NCBI GenBank assembly: GCA_016290295.1 | Contig: JAEETJ010000023.1 | Location: forward strand, 1 to 45,158 | Source of the DNA: Bacteroidales bacterium | GTDB taxonomy: Bacteria; Bacteroidota; Bacteroidia; Bacteroidales; WCHB1-69 | DNA: 45,158 nucleotides | Direction: 5' to 3' | Part shown: piece by piece, positions 9,762-17,592 of the stretch | Position numbering within the stretch: position 1 is the stretch's first letter | How the letters are laid out: the number at the start of each line of letters is the position of its first letter | The notes under the pieces: generated by a model | What the model was told of the DNA's origin: nothing | Database searches by the model: none | Seen by the model: only the letters and a program-made list of their open reading frames with translations | Position numbers and translations under genes: made by a program

Positions 9762-10148
9762 TTAGCGGAAATTGAAAAAATAATTCATGAAAAAATTCCA
9801 GAAAGTCACCACTCCAATAGCCATCAATTTAGACAGGTAAAAATTCCATTTCAACTTACTGTGCAACAGATATATAACTGCATTATTGATACCCAAGCCA
9901 ATAATAGCAATCAGTAAGAAAGTAAAATACTGCACACCAATATCCTGACTATGACTTTGGAATGTCCAGATGCGATTCAGAATATAATTGGTGGAAGCTG
10001 CCAGCAAGAAACCTATGGAATTGGAGACATACTTGTTAATTTTCAGCCATTCCTTACAAGCATACGTGGACCCGAAATCAACTATCATTCCACTGCCTCC
10101 CACAAGACAGAATTTGATGAATTTCCAGATAAAAGTCATGTCCACCAT
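9762..10148 (-). CDS. GtrA family membrane protein (128 aa)
   Basis: The protein consists almost entirely of four hydrophobic segments, the GtrA/DPMS-associated (PF04138) layout. Recognisable family features are FCLVGGSGMIVDF near the N-terminus, NYILNRIWTF in the middle and FWNFFMNYFFNFR at the end. Members are thought to help move lipid-linked sugars across the inner membrane for glycan decoration, usually beside a glycosyltransferase. None is encoded here. It lies just behind tRNA-Lys and its terminator on the same strand, and no promoter of its own is obvious. Confidence 0.88.
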   Translation of the reverse strand: MVDMTFIWKFIKFCLVGGSGMIVDFGSTYACKEWLKINKYVSNSIGFLLAASTNYILNRIWTFQSHSQDIGVQYFTFLLIAIIGLGINNAVIYLLHSKLKWNFYLSKLMAIGVVTFWNFFMNYFFNFR

Positions 10149-10158
10149 AGGCCATAGA

Positions 10159-10188
10159 TAAAAAAAGAGCCTAACAATGTTAGGCTCT
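10159..10188 (-). terminator. Intrinsic terminator of tRNA-Lys
   Basis: On the minus strand AGAGCCTAACA pairs with TGTTAGGCTCT around a short loop (stem 10166-10188), followed by a run of T (10160-10166 read in reverse). It starts 4 bp after the tRNA. Confidence 0.88.
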
Positions 10189-10191
10189 CCG

Positions 10192-10264
10192 TGTTCCAGC
10201 TGGGATTCGAACCCAGGACCCCATCCTTAAAAGGGATGTGCTCTACCTGCTGAGCTACTGAAAC
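10192..10264 (-). tRNA. tRNA-Lys (anticodon TTT)
   Basis: The minus strand folds as a full cloverleaf. The acceptor GTTTCAG pairs with CTGGAAC (one G-U). The D-arm contains AGCTCAGCAGGTAGAGC. The anticodon stem CATCC/GGATG encloses loop CTTTTAA with anticodon TTT. The T-arm contains GGTTCGAATCC. The discriminator base is A and no CCA is encoded. The gene has its own promoter and terminator. Confidence 0.96.
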
Positions 10265-10282
10265 ATCCGTTTTTTGGGACTG

Positions 10283-10313
10283 CAAAAATACAACTTTATT
10301 CAATGCCAACAAA
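10283..10313 (-). promoter_or_regulatory. Promoter of tRNA-Lys
   Basis: This is a complete Bacteroidota-type promoter on the minus strand: TTTG (10313-10310), a 19-bp spacer, then TATTTTTG (10290-10283), ending 19 bp before the tRNA 5' end. It is the best-formed promoter in the window. Confidence 0.75.
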
Positions 10314-10422
10314 CACTTCCCTGCAATTTTTTATCAATTAAATTTTAACATACTGATTATCAGATTAATAAATTAAATTTTTTAAGTTTTTGAGGATTAC
10401 CTGTTTTTTTGCTGATTTTTTG

Positions 10423-10585
10423 TATATTTGCAAAGATAACAATTTGATTATTAACAAATTAAATCAAGATATTTAAAATTTTCAAGAATGATATTTTCTA
10501 CTCATTTTTGACATCATTTTTTGCGATTATGCCCTCATTTTGAAAAAAAAGAATATACAAAATACAACAACCATTAAAAAAATGA
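10423..10585 (+). promoter_or_regulatory. -7 element and long AT-rich leader before the 61-62-aa ORF
   Basis: TATATTTG (10423-10430) fits TAnnTTTG. The transcript would begin with a small inverted repeat (AATTTG at 10441, CAAATT at 10455) and run about 150 nt of AT-rich leader to the first ATG at 10586. Apart from this and the tRNA-Lys promoter, the 10265-10585 spacer holds nothing I recognise. Confidence 0.4.
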
Positions 10586-10774
10586 ATGATGAAAAGATTG
10601 ACATTAGTTCCGAAAACAGACACCATTACCATCTGCCTGCCATCTGAATGGGTTGGCAAAGTCATCAACTGCACTCTCCGCAATACAGATGAAGAGGAGA
10701 TTGTGGCCTACCCTATGGCTGCCGAAAGAAGGCCCCCTTACTTTGTTAACAGGCCCAAGAGACTGAAGAAATAA
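10586..10774 (+). CDS. Small conserved-type hypothetical protein (62 aa)
   Basis: The ORF opens with two ATGs (10586 and 10589), giving MKRLTLVPKTDTITICLPSE and then WVGKVINCTLRN, with a basic Pro/Arg-rich tail (RRPPYFVNRPKRLKK). The N-terminal half looks like a short beta-rich domain of a kind I recall from small uncharacterised Bacteroidales proteins with an 'ITICLPxEWVGK' core. I do not know its function. It is convergent with folE (4 bp between the stop codons). The shape, basic tail and upstream -7 element favour a real gene over a chance ORF. The antisense frame over the same stretch looks like a shadow. Confidence 0.6.
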   Translation: MMKRLTLVPKTDTITICLPSEWVGKVINCTLRNTDEEEIVAYPMAAERRPPYFVNRPKRLKK

Positions 10775-10778
10775 AGAA

Positions 10779-11396
10779 TCAGTGCAAATCCGCACCTATC
10801 AAATGCATAAATTCCTGACGGGTATTGGAGTTTTTCAGGAAAGCGCCTGTAAATTCCGAGGTAGTCGTCACCGAATTCTGCTTTTGTATACCGCGCATCG
10901 ACATGCAAAGGTGCTGTGCTTCAATCACAACAGCGACGCCAAGAGGATTTAACACTTCCTGGATGCAGTCCTTGATTTGTGTTGTCAAACGCTCCTGCAA
11001 TTGCAAACGGCGGGCAAAAGCCTCCACCACACGAGGTATTTTGCTCAGTCCCACAATTGTGCCATTGGGGATATAGCCCACGTGTGCTTTGCCAAAGAAA
11101 GGCAACAGATGATGCTCACACATGGAATAGATTTCTATATCTTTGACCACCACAATCTGGCGGTAATCCTCTTTGAACAAGGCACTGGTGAGAATTTCCC
11201 TGGGATTTTGCTCGTAGCCATGGGTCAGGAAAAGCATGGATTTGGCGGCACGCACCGGTGTTTTAAGCAGTCCCTCACGATTCGGGTCCTCCCCTACTGC
11301 GGTAAGCACTTGCCGAAAACTCTCGGCCAACTTGTTGATATTAGATTCATTGTAAATGTCGTGTCTGACGTAACCTTCAGGAATATATTTTTCCAT
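10779..11396 (-). CDS. folE: GTP cyclohydrolase I (205 aa)
   Basis: Converts GTP to 7,8-dihydroneopterin triphosphate, the first step of folate and pterin synthesis. The zinc ligands are visible as Cys93 and His96 in [10 protein letters not shown] and Cys164 in QHLCMSMRG. Other family motifs are [13 protein letters not shown] (about 37-49), GYIPNG and [15 protein letters not shown] (about 117-130), and the C-terminal [10 protein letters not shown]. Length matches the short bacterial form. It is the last gene of a minus-strand run, 14 bp behind the metallo-beta-lactamase-fold gene. Confidence 0.97.
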   Translation of the reverse strand: MEKYIPEGYVRHDIYNESNINKLAESFRQVLTAVGEDPNREGLLKTPVRAAKSMLFLTHGYEQNPREILTSALFKEDYRQIVVVKDIEIYSMCEHHLLPFFGKAHVGYIPNGTIVGLSKIPRVVEAFARRLQLQERLTTQIKDCIQEVLNPLGVAVVIEAQHLCMSMRGIQKQNSVTTTSEFTGAFLKNSNTRQEFMHLIGADLH

Positions 11397-11410
11397 GATT
11401 AGTTTTAGTT

Positions 11411-12043
11411 TTATAAAAAGCTGTTATAAGATTTTTCGTGTCCGATAGTTGTATTGATTGCATGTCCGCAAAAGACTGTAGTCTCATCGGGGAGCACCCA
11501 CAGTTTTTCCTTAATGCTTTGTACTAAAAGTGCTGCTGAGCCTGTTGGCAAATCGGTACGGCCAACACTGCCATAGAATAACACATCACCCACAAAAACG
11601 GCCTTGTTAGCGGCATCATATAGGCAAATACTACCCTCCGCATGCCCAGGCGTATAAAAAACTTGCAGTTGCTGCTGCCCAAAAGACAAGACATCACCAT
11701 CTTTCAGCAGTTTGGAAGGCTCTGGACAGGATTCGACATCCATACCCATCACATAACCATATCCTGCTGCCTGGTTGTAGATTTTCACAGCCTTCTCGTG
11801 CATATACACGGGACAGTGCAGGTGTTCCACACACCATTTGTTACCACACACATGGTCCACATGCGGGTGGGTATTCACCACAAACTGAACCGACAGTTGT
11901 TGCTGCTCGATATACTCCTTCAGCTGTTCATCCTCCCAACTCTCATAATTGCCCGGATCGATGATGATGGCCTGTTTTGTCTCATCGTGCAAAACAAATG
12001 TATTAACTAGTATCGGATTGAAATGAAATGTTTTAATCGTCAT
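11411..12043 (-). CDS. Metallo-beta-lactamase-fold hydrolase, glyoxalase II-like (210 aa)
   Basis: The dinuclear-metal signature is complete: His59, His61, Asp63 and His64 in NTHPHVDH, His134 in TPGHAEGS, Asp153 in [18 protein letters not shown] and His194 in [12 protein letters not shown]. The SVGRTDLP and 'CGHxxxTTIGxE' elements place it in the glyoxalase II/YcbL-like thioesterase group. The substrate is not predictable, and a hydroxyacyl-thiol is plausible. I chose ATG 12043 because the fold starts there. An in-frame ATG at 12103 would add 20 polar residues and leave only 4 bp to the upstream MORN gene, and it cannot be excluded. It is probably co-transcribed with folE. Confidence 0.9.
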   Translation of the reverse strand: MTIKTFHFNPILVNTFVLHDETKQAIIIDPGNYESWEDEQLKEYIEQQQLSVQFVVNTHPHVDHVCGNKWCVEHLHCPVYMHEKAVKIYNQAAGYGYVMGMDVESCPEPSKLLKDGDVLSFGQQQLQVFYTPGHAEGSICLYDAANKAVFVGDVLFYGSVGRTDLPTGSAALLVQSIKEKLWVLPDETTVFCGHAINTTIGHEKSYNSFL

Positions 12044-12107
12044 TTCGTTGATTTTATGGTGGCGGCTTGTTATAAGTTCACTCAAGCTGATTTTTTTCTT
12101 CATTGGT

Positions 12108-13430
12108 TTAGAAAGGCTTATTCATTTTGGGGTCCATCATATCATTCACCACCTTTACTTTTCTACCCTTGTTGAAGACCACTTTATAAACCACCTTCCC
12201 GTCAGGATCCCAGCAAATCCATGCACCTTGTTTCATTCGGTTTTTGAAATTGCCGGTAAAATGCTTTTTCCCATTGGGATAGAACTCTGTGAATTTGCCG
12301 TCAGGCGCATCATCCACAAAATTCTGCTCACGGATTTTGTTAGCATGTTCATCGTAATAAGTCCATTTTCCTTCTTTCTTATCCTGACGATACTGGCCAC
12401 TTTCCAGGAGTTTTCCATTATCCGCATATTCTTTCCAGGCCCCATGTTTCAGGTTATGTGTATAGGAACCTTCTGTTTTTATCTTTCCATTCTCATTCCA
12501 ATACTTATAAACCCCGTGTCTTTCATTTTGCTGATAGGCAATATGATATTTTTTCACACCAGTTTCATAAAAACCTTCCCAGACACCAGTCATCAGACCT
12601 TTGTCAAAAGCACCCAAATCCTGCAGTCTTCCATTGGCATAAAACGATTTCCAAACCCCGTCCTCCTTGTCATCCGTAAAATTACCCTGTCGTTGTATCT
12701 GTCCACTCTCATACCATGCTTTTGACTCTCCCTGTCTTTTATCATTTTTGTAATTAACTATTTTCCAAAGCATTCCATTTTCAAAATAGTACTTCCATTC
12801 ACCCTCCTGCATGCCTTTCACAAAAGAGCCAACACTTCCCAAAGAGCCATCCTGATGATAAAATTTCCATTCGCCTTCCTGCAAGTCATTGACGGTATTG
12901 CCTTCCATATCTTTTTGACCAGCTGAAGTCCACCATTGCGTATAACCGTTCAATCTGCCATTATCATAATGTCCTTCAAACTTTTTCATCCCATTATCAT
13001 GGTATTCAGTTACATTACCTTGGACACTATCATTCAAGTAGTTAGCCTTTTTGAACAAATTTCCGTTAGGGTAAAGGAAAGTCCATTCTCCCGTTCTCTG
13101 TCCATTTTCCATTTGGCCTTCCGATTCGATTTTTCCGGATGGATACCAGCTTTTATAAGGGCCTTTTACAGCTTCGAATTCGCGACTTCTTTTACCATCG
13201 TTGAACCATTCGGTCCAAGTACCCACTTTCTGGCCTTTTTCATACCGGCCTTCCATCCATTTCACCCCATTTTTATGGTAATACACCCACAAACCTGTTT
13301 CCAGTCCATTTTGTTGAAGACCAACCGACATCAGTCTTTTATTGGCCCAATATTTTTTCACGGTATCTTGGGCCGAAATTGCTGTCATACAGAACAGCAC
13401 TATAAGTATCAAAGAAAAAAATCTTTTCAT
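12108..13430 (-). CDS. Secreted MORN_2-repeat protein with 16 tandem repeats (440 aa)
   Basis: After a signal peptide (residues 1-20, ending ISAQ) the protein is an almost unbroken array of about 16 repeats of 23-24 residues, with core 'G.W..Y..NGK....G.Y', from about residue 38 to 430. Examples are GEWKFYHQDGSL and GAWKEYADNGKL. These are MORN_2 (PF07661) repeats, which stack as a beta-solenoid. Databases often call such proteins 'YwqK family antitoxin', but nothing here indicates a toxin-antitoxin role. The signal peptide puts it outside the cytoplasm. It lies 11 bp behind a periplasmic-binding-protein gene, so the two are likely expressed together and may work together in the envelope. Confidence 0.9.
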   Translation of the reverse strand: MKRFFSLILIVLFCMTAISAQDTVKKYWANKRLMSVGLQQNGLETGLWVYYHKNGVKWMEGRYEKGQKVGTWTEWFNDGKRSREFEAVKGPYKSWYPSGKIESEGQMENGQRTGEWTFLYPNGNLFKKANYLNDSVQGNVTEYHDNGMKKFEGHYDNGRLNGYTQWWTSAGQKDMEGNTVNDLQEGEWKFYHQDGSLGSVGSFVKGMQEGEWKYYFENGMLWKIVNYKNDKRQGESKAWYESGQIQRQGNFTDDKEDGVWKSFYANGRLQDLGAFDKGLMTGVWEGFYETGVKKYHIAYQQNERHGVYKYWNENGKIKTEGSYTHNLKHGAWKEYADNGKLLESGQYRQDKKEGKWTYYDEHANKIREQNFVDDAPDGKFTEFYPNGKKHFTGNFKNRMKQGAWICWDPDGKVVYKVVFNKGRKVKVVNDMMDPKMNKPF

Positions 13431-13441
13431 TTCAAATAAAA

Positions 13442-14569
13442 TTATTCTGCTGATTGGATTTTATAATCTTTCAATTGCAATAGGAAAAGTCCATGATTTT
13501 CATAGCCTCCATTTTCTGTTTTCACGAAATTGAACTTCATGGCAATAGGTGTATATTGCACTTGTGAGGAGTCGAAATCATGCAACATCAGTTCCACGAA
13601 ATACTTGGTAATATCATATCCCTGGAAAGAAAACCTTTTCAAATCGGGTGGAGTATTATATTTTTCAATAAAATCGCTGATGAATAGCAAGGTTCTGTCA
13701 TCATCCATATTGACAAAATAATCTGAAAACAGGTGGACATTCAATTTATTGAGATAATCCACTTCCAACGCATCGATTTCCAGCCATTCTTCCGGAACAA
13801 CAAAAGTGGTGTTGGGGAATGAATTTTCAATACCGAGGTTTCTCATTCGCGCAATAGCCATAGTTTCTGTAGGCAAGAAAGCCATAACCAACTGCCGTTT
13901 ATCGTCTCCCAAGCGGCTTTTCAGACTATACTTATCTCCTTCCAACATAAACTGATACGGAATATCCATTTGTGAGAAATAGGTTTCGCATCTTTGCAAA
14001 GCCGGAATATCCGCACCTCTTTCCGTCCAAAAAAAGATTTCCGTTTCATCTCCATGGTCAACCCAGCGGTTTTTCACCATCTCTGCCACAGTCTCTGTTG
14101 ACGACTGGACCTTATATACATATTCATTTTCTTCAAGGATACCTCGCTTCGAAGTAAACGGATTCACAATAGGAATCTGGTATGTTTTGGCATAATTAGC
14201 CGCTATTTCGAACTGAGAAGCGAAAAAAGGACCAATAATCAGATCCACCTGACTCATCAGTTCTTCGTCTTCCATAATCCGTATCAGTTTATCGTTGTTA
14301 TATGTCACATCTTTTGCGATGACATTGATACGGTGATAGCTTTTTTCATATTCATCCAAAGCCATCTGTGCTCCTTCCCAGAAGCTGACCAAACTGAAGA
14401 TAGGCTCATTGTCAATGTCAACCGACGATTTGATTTTGTATTCATTATACATGCCATATTCATCTCCGAAGAAAGGCAGAAAATACAATACTGTCTTAAC
14501 ATCAGCAGTCTGTGCAAACAAAGATGGCAGCAACAACAAAACCGATAAGAAAAGCAAAATTCTCTTCAT
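13442..14569 (-). CDS. Periplasmic binding protein-like (type 1 fold, amino-acid ABC SBP-related, 375 aa)
   Basis: The signal peptide is residues 1-19 (LLLLPSLFAQ). The body has type 1 periplasmic-binding-protein features: FWEGAQMALDEYEK near 64-77, VDLIIGPFFASQFEIAANYAK near 110-130, IPIVNPFTSK near 133-142, and a C-terminal FQGYDITKYFVE. These are the elements seen in LivJ-type substrate-binding proteins. No permease or ATPase gene accompanies it, so it may sense or scaffold rather than feed an importer. First gene of the run that continues into the MORN protein, hydrolase and folE. Confidence 0.82.
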   Translation of the reverse strand: MKRILLFLSVLLLLPSLFAQTADVKTVLYFLPFFGDEYGMYNEYKIKSSVDIDNEPIFSLVSFWEGAQMALDEYEKSYHRINVIAKDVTYNNDKLIRIMEDEELMSQVDLIIGPFFASQFEIAANYAKTYQIPIVNPFTSKRGILEENEYVYKVQSSTETVAEMVKNRWVDHGDETEIFFWTERGADIPALQRCETYFSQMDIPYQFMLEGDKYSLKSRLGDDKRQLVMAFLPTETMAIARMRNLGIENSFPNTTFVVPEEWLEIDALEVDYLNKLNVHLFSDYFVNMDDDRTLLFISDFIEKYNTPPDLKRFSFQGYDITKYFVELMLHDFDSSQVQYTPIAMKFNFVKTENGGYENHGLFLLQLKDYKIQSAE

Positions 14570-14591
14570 TGTATTTATCTCAATAAAAGTG

Positions 14592-14599
14592 CAAATGTA
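14592..14599 (-). promoter_or_regulatory. -7 element of the PBP-MORN-hydrolase-folE run
   Basis: TACATTTG on the minus strand (14599-14592) fits TAnnTTTG and ends 22 bp before the binding-protein ATG at 14569. No TTTG at the expected -33 distance. Confidence 0.5.
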
Positions 14600-14663
14600 C
14601 GTATTTTTCCCGAAAAATGAATAATTTTATGATTTTTTTACAGAAAGGTGCCGTAATTAATTT

Positions 14664-14690
14664 GCAGAGACGCATCATGGCACGTCTCTA
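14664..14690. repeat. AGAGACG...CGTCTCT inverted repeat, copy 1
   Basis: AGAGACG (14666-14672) and CGTCTCT (14683-14689) form a 7-bp stem around a 10-base loop. The same arms occur at 30334-30357 behind pckA. It lies between the binding-protein promoter and the ferredoxin terminator. Confidence 0.75.
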
Positions 14691-14696
14691 CATGAT

Positions 14697-14732
14697 AAAA
14701 AAAAACGGCCCTTGAAAAAGAGCCGTCTTTTT
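14697..14732 (-). terminator. Intrinsic terminator of the ferredoxin gene
   Basis: Read on the minus strand, ACGGC and GCCGT form the outer stem (with AAG/CTT pairing inside and one bulge), followed by nine T residues. It begins about 17 bp after the ferredoxin stop. Confidence 0.8.
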
Positions 14733-14748
14733 TCGTTTTTTCAATCTC

Positions 14749-14919
14749 TTATTCCGGGTGAATTGCTTCACAGGGGCAAACATCAGCACATGCACCACAG
14801 TCGATGCACATATCGGGGTTAATGGTGTAAGGAGTACCTTCAGAGATAGCTTCCTGAGGGCATTCTCCTGCACAAGTACCACAGCTTGCACAGAGATCCG
14901 GATCAATTTTATGAGCCAT
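14749..14919 (-). CDS. 2[4Fe-4S] ferredoxin (56 aa)
   Basis: A short gene giving MAHKIDPDLC followed by two classic cluster motifs, CASCGTCAGECP (Cys10, 13, 16, 20) and CIDCGACADVCP (Cys38, 41, 44, 48), and ending at residue 56. This is the clostridial-type bacterial ferredoxin, a low-potential one-electron carrier for anaerobic enzymes such as pyruvate:ferredoxin oxidoreductase. An extra Cys50 follows the second motif. It has its own -7 element (14954-14961) and terminator, so it is a single-gene unit. Confidence 0.96.
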   Translation of the reverse strand: MAHKIDPDLCASCGTCAGECPQEAISEGTPYTINPDMCIDCGACADVCPCEAIHPE

Positions 14920-14953
14920 GATTAAATGTTTTTTGGTTAATAATTATCGGCGG

Positions 14954-14961
14954 CAAAAGTA
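14954..14961 (-). promoter_or_regulatory. -7 element of the ferredoxin gene
   Basis: TACTTTTG on the minus strand (14961-14954) fits TAnnTTTG, with a 34-bp leader to ATG 14919. Confidence 0.55.
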
Positions 14962-15053
14962 CACATTTTTTTTGATATAGCAGCATTTTAAGAAATTTTA
15001 ATTTTTCAGCCTCACAACCCAAATCAAAAAACAAATAATTCAACAAAAAGTTG

Positions 15054-15061
15054 TATCTTTG
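15054..15061 (+). promoter_or_regulatory. -7 element of lpd
   Basis: TATCTTTG fits TAnnTTTG, followed 44 bp later by the lpd ATG. No exact TTTG is found 19-21 bp upstream. Confidence 0.55.
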
Positions 15062-15105
15062 CAGATTAATGTTTTAAATTATTCAATAAAAGAAATATAT
15101 AACTC

Positions 15106-16500
15106 ATGAATTACGATTTAATTGTCATTGGGAGTGGTCCCGGAGGTTACGTGGCAGCCATCAGAGCGAGCCAATTGAAAATGAAAGTTGCTATTGTTGA
15201 ACGTGCCGAAGTCGGTGGTATTTGTCTCAATTGGGGCTGTATTCCCACCAAAGCACTGTTGAAATCAGCCCAGGTGCTCAATTACACCAAACATGCTGCC
15301 AACTATGGCATCAGCATTGAAGGTGAGGTTAAAGCCGACTTTGAGGCGGTGGTGAAACGCAGCCGTACCGTAGCAGAAATGATGAGCAAAGGCGTGCAAT
15401 TTCTCCTGAAAAAGAACAATGTAGACGTGATCAATGGTTTCGGTAAGATTGTCAAAGACAAGAAAGTGGAAGTAACCAAAGCCGACGGAACCACAGAAAT
15501 TTTTGAGGCTCAACATATCATCCTTGCCACAGGCGCTCGTTCGCGTTCATTGCCCAATGTACAGCAAGATGGCAAAAAGATTATCGGTTATCGTGAAGCG
15601 TTGACTTTGCCCAAGTTACCCGCTAGCATGGTGGTGATGGGTTCCGGCGCTATCGGCAGCGAATTGGCATTCTTTTATGCTTCTATGGGCACCAAGGTTA
15701 CCATCGTGGAATATCTGCCCAACCTGGTACCCGTTGAAGACGAGGAAATTTCGAAACAATTGGAGCGTTCATTCCGCAAAGCTGGCATCAAAACCATGAC
15801 CTCAGCCGCAGTGGAAAGTGTAGATACGACTGGTGATTTATGCAAGGTTTCCGTTAAAGATGTCAAAGGCAACATGACCGAATTGGAATGCGAAATTGTC
15901 TTGTCCGCCGTTGGTGTCATCACCAACATCGAAGGTATTGGTTTGGAAGAATACGGAGTGGCCTTCGAAAGAGGCAAAATCACAGTGGACGACTATTACC
16001 GCACCAACCAAGAAGGCATCTATGCCATCGGCGACATTGTACATGGCCCGGCATTAGCCCACGTAGCCTCACACGAAGCCTTGGTATGTGTAGAGAAAAT
16101 CGCTGGCTTGGATCCCAAACCAGTAGATTATAGCAATATTCCAGGATGTACTTACACCACTCCGGAAATAGCTTCCGTTGGCTTGACTGAGCGCAAGTGC
16201 ATCGAGCAAGGTCGTGAGATACTCATTGGCAAATTCCCCTTCACTGCTTCTGGCAAGGCTACAGCTTCTGGCAGTCGCGACGGTATGGTGAAGCTGATTT
16301 TCGACAAGAACACTGGTGAATGGCTTGGCTGCCACCTCATCGGTGACAATGTGACCGAGATGATTTCCGGCGCGGTATTAGCTCGCAGTATGAAGGTAAC
16401 AGGACCTGACATTATCCATGCTGTACACCCCCATCCCACACTATCAGAGGGTATTATGGAGGCAGCGGCCGCCGCATACGGAGAATGTGTACACCTGTAA
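15106..16500 (+). CDS. lpd: Dihydrolipoyl dehydrogenase (464 aa)
   Basis: This is the flavoprotein E3 that reoxidises dihydrolipoamide with NAD+ in 2-oxoacid dehydrogenase complexes or the glycine cleavage system. FAD-binding GSGPGG lies at residues 9-14. The redox-active disulfide is Cys40/Cys45 in GGICLNWGCIPTK. The NAD-binding VVMGSGAIGSELAF is near 176-189. The interface catalytic pair His443/Glu448 is in HPHPTLSEG. Length is normal. No E1, E2 or gcv gene is in the window, so the complex it serves is not shown. A large hairpin follows the stop codon. Confidence 0.97.
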   Translation: MNYDLIVIGSGPGGYVAAIRASQLKMKVAIVERAEVGGICLNWGCIPTKALLKSAQVLNYTKHAANYGISIEGEVKADFEAVVKRSRTVAEMMSKGVQFLLKKNNVDVINGFGKIVKDKKVEVTKADGTTEIFEAQHIILATGARSRSLPNVQQDGKKIIGYREALTLPKLPASMVVMGSGAIGSELAFFYASMGTKVTIVEYLPNLVPVEDEEISKQLERSFRKAGIKTMTSAAVESVDTTGDLCKVSVKDVKGNMTELECEIVLSAVGVITNIEGIGLEEYGVAFERGKITVDDYYRTNQEGIYAIGDIVHGPALAHVASHEALVCVEKIAGLDPKPVDYSNIPGCTYTTPEIASVGLTERKCIEQGREILIGKFPFTASGKATASGSRDGMVKLIFDKNTGEWLGCHLIGDNVTEMISGAVLARSMKVTGPDIIHAVHPHPTLSEGIMEAAAAAYGECVHL

Positions 16501-16506
16501 CAAATA

Positions 16507-16546
16507 GAGATTGGATATGCCCATTTTTTGGGGCATATCCAATCTC
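16507..16546 (+). other. Perfect 16-bp hairpin with a third matching arm downstream
   Basis: GAGATTGGATATGCCC (16507-16522) pairs perfectly with 16531-16546 around the loop ATTTTTTG. No T-run follows on either strand, so it is not a canonical intrinsic terminator. GATATGCCC recurs at 16593-16601, followed by TAAAAAA. That copy could pair with the 3' arm (9 bp) as an alternative structure 24 bp before the next start codon. Confidence 0.6.
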
Positions 16547-16624
16547 CACAAAATCTGATGCAGCAAATTTCGAATTTTGTCGTCAATAAAAAGATATGCC
16601 CTAAAAAACAAGCAACCAAGGTTC

Positions 16625-17572
16625 ATGAAAAATATTGTGATCTTTTTTCTGATGTTGATTTCTTTCGTAGCTGCTTTTGCACAAAGCGGAAATGGGGCAC
16701 GCTATTCGTCCAACACATCCCATTCCGCCCAGAATACCCAAGAAAAAAACGATGATGACAATATAAAAGACAAGGGTTTTGACATTATTTTCGCTGGAGG
16801 ATGCTATTTTGGCTCTAAATACAACGCACAATACTATAATGGAGACTACAACAACGAAAACGGACTCGATTACTTGTTTGAAAACACGTACCGTTATCGT
16901 GACATTTATACCATGATCAAGGAGCATTACCCCTTCATCAGCGATTCCATTCATTATGGCGGACCTTTAGGTAATATGAAATATCGAGTAGCTGTAATGA
17001 TTCAGTTAGGCATTCGGTATAAATTCACCAAAAACTGGAGTCTGCAATTGGTATATTCTTTTTCTCGCCTCAAAGCCAACGGGCAGTTCCGAATACTTTA
17101 CGAGGCTGTACCAGGGAATTATCACACTGGCATGTTGGACAACCAGTATATTTTAGGCAAAGAAGACCGTTCTCTGATAGACCTTTCCGTTTGTTATCAT
17201 TTTACTACCAAATCCATTGTCAAGCCCTTTATTGAAGCTGGGGTACAATTCAACTTTGTACGCGTAAAAAGCATGGATGCGGTATTTTATGACGCCAACA
17301 AGAACAAATTGAAAAGTTACAGTTTCATCAACAATCTACAGAACTATGTGCCTGGCGTACAATCCGATGGATCCATTGTCAAATATGGTGGACCTGGCTT
17401 TGGTTTTTCCGCTGCCGCTGGACTGAAACTGGCCTTCAACAAGTATGTTTCATTGGATCCTTGTTTTTACTTTAACGCAGGCAAGTTCGGCTTGGAAGGG
17501 TATAAAGATTTCTCATACAATTTTGGAGTACTTGTCCGTATTGTCATGAACGACAGCATGTTTTCGAAATAA
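16625..17572 (+). CDS. Outer-membrane beta-barrel protein paired with a T9SS type B protein (315 aa)
   Basis: I start at ATG 16625, which gives a clean signal peptide (MKNIVIFFLMLISFVAAFAQ). An in-frame ATG at 16577 would put 16 charged residues before it. The mature N-terminus is low-complexity Ser/Asn/Asp. The rest alternates as amphipathic strands (for example VAVMIQLGIRYKFTKNWSLQ and GFGFSAAAGLKLAFNKYVSL) and ends FGVLVRIVMND, fitting a small beta-barrel. It is 20 bp upstream of a T9SS type B cargo gene, the position where PorP/SprF-family partners often sit. The PorP signature (an N-terminal 'DPxFSQYMFN..NPAYAG' stretch) is absent, so it is either a divergent partner or another barrel family. 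Confidence 0.7.
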   Translation: MKNIVIFFLMLISFVAAFAQSGNGARYSSNTSHSAQNTQEKNDDDNIKDKGFDIIFAGGCYFGSKYNAQYYNGDYNNENGLDYLFENTYRYRDIYTMIKEHYPFISDSIHYGGPLGNMKYRVAVMIQLGIRYKFTKNWSLQLVYSFSRLKANGQFRILYEAVPGNYHTGMLDNQYILGKEDRSLIDLSVCYHFTTKSIVKPFIEAGVQFNFVRVKSMDAVFYDANKNKLKSYSFINNLQNYVPGVQSDGSIVKYGGPGFGFSAAAGLKLAFNKYVSLDPCFYFNAGKFGLEGYKDFSYNFGVLVRIVMNDSMFSK

Positions 17573-17592
17573 AAAATCAATCATATATCACC

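Noticed and set aside
12048-12725. A 225-codon hydrophobic plus-strand frame antisense to the MORN protein
   Set aside because: The apparent membrane segments are the reverse reading of the MORN repeats (codons for Gly/Lys/Asn/Trp). The repeat periodicity belongs to the minus strand.
12108-13430. Toxin-antitoxin reading of the MORN_2 protein ('YwqK family antitoxin')
   Set aside because: The protein has a signal peptide and no toxin gene beside it. The database name comes from a distant relative and does not describe this gene.
16507-16546. Plain intrinsic terminator of lpd
   Set aside because: The stem is strong but no T-run follows on the plus strand (CACAAAATC), so it was listed as an unclassified hairpin instead.
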